From Pseudoxanthomonas beigongshangi (GTDB lineage Bacteria; Pseudomonadota; Gammaproteobacteria; Xanthomonadales; Xanthomonadaceae): DNA of 64,000 bases. The stretch spans positions 181,600 to 245,599 of the forward strand of contig NZ_JADHDV010000002.1 of NCBI RefSeq assembly GCF_016820515.1. Reading direction: 5' to 3'. Made by a program: the position numbers and the translations under genes. This document shows, in pieces, positions 57,235-64,000 of the stretch (positions are counted from its first letter, which is position 1; each line of letters opens with the position of its first letter). The notes beneath the pieces were generated by a model. It searched no databases. It had not been told where the DNA came from and saw only the letters and a program-made list of their open reading frames with translations.

Positions 57235-57264
57235 AACCCCCGGCATTGCCGGGGGTTTTCTTTT
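57235..57264 (+). terminator. Intrinsic terminator of the aminotransferase gene
   Basis: AACCCCCGGC (57235-57244) pairs with GCCGGGGGTT (57248-57257), loop ATT, followed by TTCTTTT. Confidence 0.88.
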
Positions 57265-57493
57265 GGGCTCCGTGCGAAAAGCAAATCCCCCGCCACCCGC
57301 TCACGCGGGTGGCCGCCCCCTTTTGCAAAGGGGGCATCCCACACTCCGCCACACCCATCGCATCCCTATCATCCGCACCGAGGCCCGCCGCCTGCGACCT
57401 CGCCGTTCCTCCCCCTTTGCAGCGCTTCCCAACAGCCGAATGGCTGGTCAAAAGGGGGGCCGAGGGGGATTGCCTTTGCTTTGTCCGGAGCCC
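57265..57493. repeat. Composite palindromic repeat (copy B)
   Basis: The stretch carries the same modules as 1855-1985 in another order. First is the AATCCCCC module with hairpin CCACCCGC (57293-57300) / GCGGGTGG (57305-57312) running into GCCCCCTTTT. Later comes AACAGCCGAATGGCTGGTCA (57431-57450, exact), then the G-run module (AAAAGGGGGGCCGAGGGGGATT). No gene is seen here. Confidence 0.8.
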
Positions 57494-60367
57494 TCAACGC
57501 TTGTCCAGATACCCCGCGATCGCATCGATATCGTTCGCGCTGAGTCCCGCCGCCTGCGCGCGCATCACGCCGTGGGTAAGCGTGTCGACGATGTAGGCGC
57601 GGCTGCGGCTTTCCAGCAGCGTGCGCGGGGGGATGTTGCCCTGAGGATGATCGTGGCAGGCCGCGCAGCGTTGCTTGAACAGGGCCTCCCCATCCAGTCC
57701 CGAATCGGCCACCGCTGGGACTTGCGAAGCACCCGCCATCGCATCGGCGACGACCTTCGGCGGCACGCGTGCGGGCGCGCCGGGACCGAATGCCTGGATC
57801 CGATCCGTCCCCACCACCACCGCGCCATGGGCGAACACCGGTTCGTTGTACTTGCCCGAGGTGTGCAACTGGCCCGGCGCGCTCTTCCACAACAGATCCA
57901 GCGTGTGGCCTTCCAGCGCGTACAGGACCGGTGCGGGCGCGCCGGGGCCGGCCAGCGGCGCGGAGCGGCGGGCGTTCTCGTCGAGGACCCAGACGATCGG
58001 ATCCCGCACGCCGTCGCTGCTGATCACCGGCGACCCGGGATTGATGAAGACCAGTTCCATCTGCCGGCGCGCGATCGCCAGGTGCGCGGGCTGTCCGGGC
58101 GCGGTCACCACGCGCAGCTTGACCAGCGACGGCGGGACCGCGTCCGCCGAACCTTCGGCACGCCGGGTGTTGCCAGTCATGTAGACATGGATCGCGCCGC
58201 TATCGTCCCGGTGATACGCGGGCACCGAACGGCCGCGCGCCTGATCCATCGCCGCGTCCTGCTCCGAGTACGGGCCAAACACGCTCAGCGGTCCGCGCCC
58301 GGCGAACTGCGGTTGCCGCTGCGGCGGCAGCAACGAACCGTCGCTGGCCGCGCTTCCGCCGCAGGCCGGGCGTTGGTCCAGTTTTCCGGGCAGATGATCG
58401 CGGTCCAGCAGGTACGCGTTGCCCTGCTTGCCGCCGACCACCATCAGGCGCGTCGTGGCGGTCTGCGCCGGCTCCAGATCACCCAGCAGGCTGGCGCCGC
58501 CGGATCCCAGATCGATATCCATCTTCGCGCTGCCGCAATGATTGAACGGCGTGTAGGTGCCCCGCAGTCGCAGGCCGGCATCGGCGGAGTCGGACAGTTT
58601 CAGGACCGATTGGGTCCAGTCATGCGACTGGTCGCGGTAGCCGTCGAACCCGCTGCCGGTGACCACGAACACGTCGCCTGCCGCGTCGATCGCCGGTCCC
58701 CCCGCGCCCCAGATGCCGCCGCTGCCACGATGCGGCATCGCCGCCGCGGCGAACGCGCTGGCCACCCGCGGACGCCGCGTATCGACCGCGACCAACCAGC
58801 CGGTTTCGGTCTCGCCGAAAGTCACGTACAACCGTGAACCATCCGGGCTCAGGTTGAGCGCGCCACGCTGCACGCGGAAATCGAAGCGTCGTTTCGGTGG
58901 CACCGGCGACGGGCCGGCATTGGCGTTGACCGCGTTGAAGCGCGCCTCGTCCAGTCGTACCGGCCAGCCCTCGATGACCTTGCCGCTGCCGATGTCCAGC
59001 GCATACGCCTGCCAGCGCTCCTTCGGATCGCAACTGGTGACATAGATCCGCCCCCGTGCCGTGTCGATCACCGGTGTGCTCAACACGCCGGTCGGCACCG
59101 CATCCAGCGGCGCGGGTTGCAGGTGACAGGGTGGCGCCAGCCGCGTGCGCCAGAGGATGCGCCCGGGCGCCACGTCGCCGGCCTTGCCGGCGTTGATCGC
59201 ATACACGTAGCCATGATTGCTGGCGGCGAACACGACCTTGAAGGTCTGGCCGCGGTGCTGGCCTTCGCTCATGCGGACCTGTTCCAGGTACAACGGCGAG
59301 GCGTACAGGCGTGGCGCCTGGCCTTCGTAGGCGTCCAGCGGCGGCGATTCCCACAGCAGGCCGAACGAGGGATCTTCCAGTTGGGCCCGCGTTGGCGCGG
59401 TTCCATGGCGATGCCAGCCACTGCGCTGACGATCCGCATGGAACGTGGTGACGTCACGCACCGACGCGGTGACCGCACGGGAAGTGCCGGTGGCCGCAGG
59501 CGGCGCCGGCGTGGCGGGAGCCGGCGACTGCGCGCAGTCGTCGGGAACCTCGATGCCGGCGGTCCACAGGATCGCGTTCAACAACACCCGCCGCAACATC
59601 GGCTGCTCCAGCGCGGCCAGGAAATGCGCGCCGCTGTAACCGAACGAACGGCCGCCGTCCGGGCGTTTGTAGGCCCAGCCCACGGTGACCGCTTCGGCGC
59701 GGTCCTCCACCACGGCCGCGCCATCGCGGTACTGCGCGTGCAGGGTGCTGCGCAGCACCGGCCGCACGCCTCTCGCGGCAAAGCGCAGGGTCGGATAGAA
59801 CTCGTCGCGATAGGTGAACGCATCCACCCCACGGATGATCGGGTGCGCAGCATCGGCGGGCGACACCGTTGCGGTCTCGGTGGTGCGATCGAACATGCCC
59901 ACGCGTTCGGCGCCCAGCCAGGCACGCAGATCCAGCGACGCATCGTCGGCCGGCACGGTGGAGGCCTGGTGCAATGCGACCAGCCCGACGCCCTGCCGGA
60001 CCAGTTCGCGCAACTGTTCGCGATGCGCGGCATCACGCAGCGGGTGCCGGTCCAGTCCATCGAAATACAGCACCAGGGTCGAAGCGCCCCGCAACGCGGC
60101 GGGATCCGCCGGCCAGCCCCGTTCGTACACGACGATCTCGGCGCCACGCCCCTGCGGCGATTCGCCCAGCATCGACGCCAGCCGCTGCACGCCCTCGGCA
60201 TAGGCATGCCGCCCCGGGCCCTCGCTGCCGACCCCGCCGATCAGCACTATCCTGCGGCCCGCGCCCGGTCCGTCACAGGCGCCGGCCAGCAACACCAGCA
60301 GCGCAAGGCCGACGCGCAGCGCGGCGCGGAATCGCGCACGCGCCCATCTCCTGTCCCTCTTCCGCAC
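57494..60367 (-). CDS. ThuA-like / PQQ-type propeller / cytochrome c fusion lipoprotein
   Basis: A 957-residue exported lipoprotein with three recognisable parts. The signal peptide ends in lipobox LLAGAC. Residues about 38-285 resemble the ThuA/glutamine-amidotransferase-like domain (RIVLIGG, LVLYFDGLDRHP, GVGLVALHQAS, HPIIRGVDAFTYRDEFY). Residues about 320-870 form a PQQ-propeller-like region (SNHGYVYAINAGKAGD, STPVIDTARGRIYVTS, GWLVAVDTR, GAVVVGTDRIQAFG). Residues about 885-957 are a cytochrome c domain with CAACH. GTG 60367 is preceded by GGGAGAGGGG; TTG 60397 is in frame upstream. The role may be periplasmic sugar oxidation linked to electron transfer, but this is inference. Confidence 0.82.
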   Translation of the reverse strand: MRKRDRRWARARFRAALRVGLALLVLLAGACDGPGAGRRIVLIGGVGSEGPGRHAYAEGVQRLASMLGESPQGRGAEIVVYERGWPADPAALRGASTLVLYFDGLDRHPLRDAAHREQLRELVRQGVGLVALHQASTVPADDASLDLRAWLGAERVGMFDRTTETATVSPADAAHPIIRGVDAFTYRDEFYPTLRFAARGVRPVLRSTLHAQYRDGAAVVEDRAEAVTVGWAYKRPDGGRSFGYSGAHFLAALEQPMLRRVLLNAILWTAGIEVPDDCAQSPAPATPAPPAATGTSRAVTASVRDVTTFHADRQRSGWHRHGTAPTRAQLEDPSFGLLWESPPLDAYEGQAPRLYASPLYLEQVRMSEGQHRGQTFKVVFAASNHGYVYAINAGKAGDVAPGRILWRTRLAPPCHLQPAPLDAVPTGVLSTPVIDTARGRIYVTSCDPKERWQAYALDIGSGKVIEGWPVRLDEARFNAVNANAGPSPVPPKRRFDFRVQRGALNLSPDGSRLYVTFGETETGWLVAVDTRRPRVASAFAAAAMPHRGSGGIWGAGGPAIDAAGDVFVVTGSGFDGYRDQSHDWTQSVLKLSDSADAGLRLRGTYTPFNHCGSAKMDIDLGSGGASLLGDLEPAQTATTRLMVVGGKQGNAYLLDRDHLPGKLDQRPACGGSAASDGSLLPPQRQPQFAGRGPLSVFGPYSEQDAAMDQARGRSVPAYHRDDSGAIHVYMTGNTRRAEGSADAVPPSLVKLRVVTAPGQPAHLAIARRQMELVFINPGSPVISSDGVRDPIVWVLDENARRSAPLAGPGAPAPVLYALEGHTLDLLWKSAPGQLHTSGKYNEPVFAHGAVVVGTDRIQAFGPGAPARVPPKVVADAMAGASQVPAVADSGLDGEALFKQRCAACHDHPQGNIPPRTLLESRSRAYIVDTLTHGVMRAQAAGLSANDIDAIAGYLDKR

Positions 60368-60529
60368 TGGCCCCTCTCCCGTGACGGACGTTCGCAAACC
60401 TTGCTCACGAGGCTAGGACGGGCACGAGGCGGATGGAATCCGCTGCCGCTACGTTCTGAGGCTAGATTTTGTTGCCTGCGGCGGACAGGCAAGCGACGGC
60501 GAAGCCGGGCCAGGGCCCGCCTCGCGGGT

Positions 60530-61612
<1,083 letters not shown>

Positions 61613-61756
61613 CTGCTCTCCCGGGCGGCCTGCGCCACCGTGTTGTCGGACCTGCCGCCGGGCCCCTCCCGGTGCAGCGGCCTGCATACGAATGCACGCC
61701 GTCACTCAATGACCACCTTCCCATTTCCCAACCCGGGAAGTTGGGTTATTCTGCCA

Positions 61757-61770
61757 TGTAATCGTTTTCA
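61757..61770. promoter_or_regulatory. Candidate LacI-family operator
   Basis: TGTAATCGTTTTCA is a 14-base near-palindrome with central CG; five of seven pairs match, in the style of LacI-family sites. It lies in the 210-base gap between the divergent ATPase and beta-glucosidase genes, 52 bases before the latter. A nearby inverted repeat CCCAAC (61727-61732) / GTTGGG (61740-61745) may also be regulatory. Confidence 0.55.
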
Positions 61771-61822
61771 CAACGCAATCACCCCCACTTTTCTCAAATT
61801 TGCCGACACCGCCGGAGGGGCC

Positions 61823-63184
61823 ATGTCGAAGTCTTATCGTTTCCCCGAGAACTTCATCTGGGGCAGCGCCACCGCCGCCTACCAGATCGAGGGTTCCCCG
61901 TTGGCCGACGGCGCCGGTCCCAGCATCTGGCAGCGCTTCGCCCACACCCCGGGCCGCATGCTCAACAACGACACCGGCGACGTGGCCTGCGACCACTACA
62001 ACCGCTGGCGCGAGGACATCGGCCTGATGAAGGAACTGGGCATGCAGGCCTACCGCTTCAGCGTGTCCTGGAGCCGGGTGATGCCCGAGGGTCGCGGCCG
62101 CATCAACCAGAAGGGCCTGGACTTCTACGAGCGGCTGGTCGACACGCTCCTGGAGAACGGCATCCAGCCCACCGCGACGCTGTTCCACTGGGATCTGCCG
62201 GCGGCGCTGGACGACCGCGGCGGCTGGCTGAACCCGGACATCGCCGACTGGTTCGCCGAATACAGCGAAGTGATGTTCAAGCGCCTGGACGGCCGCATCA
62301 AGCGCTGGGCCACGCTCAACGAACCCTGGGTGGTCACCGACGGCGGCTATCTGCACGGCGCGCTGGCGCCCGGCCACCGCAACCGCTTCGAGGCGCCGAT
62401 CGCCTCGCACCACCTGCTGCGCTCGCACGGCAAGTCGGTGCAGGCCTACCGCGCCATCGGCAAGCACGAGATCGGCCTGGTGGTGAACATCGAGCCCAAG
62501 TACCCGGCCAGCGACAGCCCCGAGGACCTGGCCGCGACCCGCCGCGCCGAGGCGTACATGAACCGCCAGTACCTGGACCCGGTGTTCTTCGGCACCTATC
62601 CGGAAGAACTGCGCGAAATCTTCGGCGAGGCCTGGCCGGAATGGCCGCAGGCGGACATGGACCTGATCCGCCAGCCGCTGGACTTCATCGGCGTCAACTA
62701 CTACACCCGCAACGTGTCCCGCCACGACGAGTCGAACTGGCCGCTCAAGGTCTCGCCGGTCCGGCAGACGCAGCATACGTATACGGAGACCGGCTGGGAG
62801 GTCTTCCCGCAGGGCCTGATCGATACACTCACCTGGGTCAAGGACCGCTACGGGAATCCCAAGGTGTTCATCACCGAGAACGGCGCCGCCTTCTTCGATC
62901 CGCCCAAGGCCGAGCGCGGCCGCGTGCGCGATCCGCTGCGCCTGAGCTACCTGCGCCAGCACCTGCGCGCGGTGCACGCGGCCATCGAGGCCGGCTGCGA
63001 CATCGGCGGCTATTACGTCTGGTCGCTGCTGGACAACCTGGAATGGTCGCTGGGCTACTCCAAGCGCTTCGGCATCATCCACGTGGACTTCGACAGCCAG
63101 ACCCGTACACCGAAGGACAGTGCACGCTATTATGCGAAGGTCGTGGCCAGCCATGGCGACGCACTGACCAACGAGGACGACTGA
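61823..63184 (+). CDS. Beta-glucosidase, glycoside hydrolase family 1
   Basis: A 453-residue GH1 enzyme releasing glucose from cellobiose and other beta-glucosides. The N-terminal signature FPENFIWGSATAAYQIEG is complete. The acid/base is Glu167 in TLNEPW, and the nucleophile is in ITENGAAF near residue 351. FHWDLPAAL and NLEWSLGYSKRFG (aglycone/glycone site) are present. There is no signal peptide, so it acts in the cytoplasm on imported sugars. ATG 61823 follows GGAGGGG. It is followed by glucokinase in what looks like one operon. Confidence 0.95.
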   Translation: MSKSYRFPENFIWGSATAAYQIEGSPLADGAGPSIWQRFAHTPGRMLNNDTGDVACDHYNRWREDIGLMKELGMQAYRFSVSWSRVMPEGRGRINQKGLDFYERLVDTLLENGIQPTATLFHWDLPAALDDRGGWLNPDIADWFAEYSEVMFKRLDGRIKRWATLNEPWVVTDGGYLHGALAPGHRNRFEAPIASHHLLRSHGKSVQAYRAIGKHEIGLVVNIEPKYPASDSPEDLAATRRAEAYMNRQYLDPVFFGTYPEELREIFGEAWPEWPQADMDLIRQPLDFIGVNYYTRNVSRHDESNWPLKVSPVRQTQHTYTETGWEVFPQGLIDTLTWVKDRYGNPKVFITENGAAFFDPPKAERGRVRDPLRLSYLRQHLRAVHAAIEAGCDIGGYYVWSLLDNLEWSLGYSKRFGIIHVDFDSQTRTPKDSARYYAKVVASHGDALTNEDD

Positions 63185-63242
63185 GGCGAATGCGGCGGAC
63201 TACTTTTTGCGGCCACGACCCCTTCAAGAGTAATCACCCCGC

Positions 63243-64000
63243 ATGAGCACCGATAACCGGGTCCTGCTCGCCGATATCGGCGGCACCAATGCACGCTTCG
63301 CGCTGGCCGACGCCAGCGCCGCCGCGCCGCTGCTGGAAGACAGCGTGCGCGGCTTCGCGGTGGCGGATTTCCCGTCGCTGGCCGATGCCGCCCAGCACTA
63401 TCTGGACGAGGTCGGTGCCGAACAGTCCGGTCTGGAAATCCGCAACGGCGTGTTCGCCGTGGCCGGCCGCGTCGACGGCGACGAGGCGCGCATCACCAAC
63501 CATCCGTGGGTCATTTCGCTGTCGCGCACCCGCGAAGCGCTGGGCTTCGACGACCTGCGCCTGGTCAACGATTTCGCCGCCCAGGCGATGGCGCTGCCGC
63601 TGCTGGGCAGCCAGGACGTGGTCGCGATTGGTATTCCCGACTGGACGCCGGATCCGCAGCCGGTCAACCGCAACTACGCGGTGATCGGCCCCGGTACCGG
63701 ACTGGGCGTGGGCGGCCTGATCATCCGCGACGGCCGCAATTTCCCGCTCGAAACCGAAGGTGGCCACGTCAGCTTCGCGCCGGGTACGCCGCAGGAAATC
63801 GAAGTCCTGCAACGCCTGTCGGCGCAGTTCGGCCGCGTCTCGATCGAGCGCCTGATCTGCGGCCCCGGCCTGGTCAACCTGCATCGCGCGCTCAGCGAGA
63901 TCGCGGGCGAGGATCCGGGCAACCTGCAGCCTGCCGACGTGACCGCGCGCGCGGCCACCGGCGACGCGCGCAGCAACAACACCATCGACGTGTTCTGCGC
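63243..64000 (+). CDS. glk: Glucokinase (partial at right edge)
   Basis: The first 252 residues of a Glk-type glucokinase (E. coli-like group A), which phosphorylates free glucose with ATP. ATP-binding LLADIGGTNARFALA is at residues 8-22. ITNHPWVISL and the catalytic Asp in LVNDFAAQAMALP follow, then VIGPGTGLGVGG and the sugar-binding EGGHVSFAP. The stop lies beyond the window. It follows the beta-glucosidase by 58 bases, so glucose released by the latter can be used at once. Confidence 0.93.
   Translation, partial: MSTDNRVLLADIGGTNARFALADASAAAPLLEDSVRGFAVADFPSLADAAQHYLDEVGAEQSGLEIRNGVFAVAGRVDGDEARITNHPWVISLSRTREALGFDDLRLVNDFAAQAMALPLLGSQDVVAIGIPDWTPDPQPVNRNYAVIGPGTGLGVGGLIIRDGRNFPLETEGGHVSFAPGTPQEIEVLQRLSAQFGRVSIERLICGPGLVNLHRALSEIAGEDPGNLQPADVTARAATGDARSNNTIDVFC

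Overview
This is a gene-dense, high-GC chromosomal window with almost gap-free coding on both strands. Gene content points to a gammaproteobacterium of the Lysobacteraceae (Xanthomonadaceae). Supporting features are a GyrA with glutamine at position 83 (as I recall for Stenotrophomonas), a GntR/YtrA-type regulator with its ABC exporter, DUF3011, DUF2268 and DUF748 proteins, a subclass B3 metallo-beta-lactamase, and GGGATTCGGGATT-like tracts between genes. The genus cannot be fixed from this stretch. No rRNA, tRNA, prophage, transposase or CRISPR array was recognised.

Layout. 1-1754 is the 3' end of cobalamin-dependent methionine synthase, followed by a 330-base repeat-bearing gap. 2085-3952 (+) holds a papain-like amidase and an MFS transporter. 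3949-8535 (-) runs gpx, tandem-domain FKBP, ugd, slyX, DUF2058 and an alpha/beta hydrolase. 8604-12623 (+) is a YtrA-type operon: promoter overlapped by a palindrome, a tiny membrane-anchored protein, regulator, ABC ATPase, permease, a secreted GSGD-repeat solenoid and a DUF2884-type lipoprotein. It is followed by two more exported proteins, a serine beta-lactamase-like hydrolase and a DUF2268 metalloprotease. fumC and purB, members of one superfamily, lie head to head. 17904-21299 (+) is a tightly overlapped set: VOC protein, B3 metallo-beta-lactamase, cupin ribosomal oxygenase and a GNAT fusion. 21522-27171 is sucA-sucB-lpd, ending at a clear terminator.

From 27307 to 32242 come a LOG-family nucleotide hydrolase, a decayed GIY-YIG nuclease, an AcuI-type reductase, a PilH-like receiver, a 26-bp perfect inverted repeat, cbpA, a peroxiredoxin and a frameshifted membrane-protein gene. 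32274-55784 (-) is mostly cell-envelope and DNA housekeeping: pbpC with an alpha-2-macroglobulin lipoprotein, gyrA, mtnA, a triple DUF3011 protein, epmA, ligA, zipA, smc and a DUF748 protein. 56005-57207 is an aromatic/aspartate aminotransferase. The right end is a sugar-use region: a large ThuA/PQQ-propeller/cytochrome c lipoprotein, a MalK/UgpC-type ATPase, a LacI-type operator candidate, a GH1 beta-glucosidase and a truncated glucokinase.

The most unusual items are the three-domain ThuA-PQQ-cytochrome fusion, the YtrA operon with its solenoid protein, the overlapped B3-lactamase operon, and a modular intergenic repeat whose hairpin shows a compensatory base change between its two copies. 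Two genes (GIY-YIG nuclease, membrane protein at 31515) look broken.
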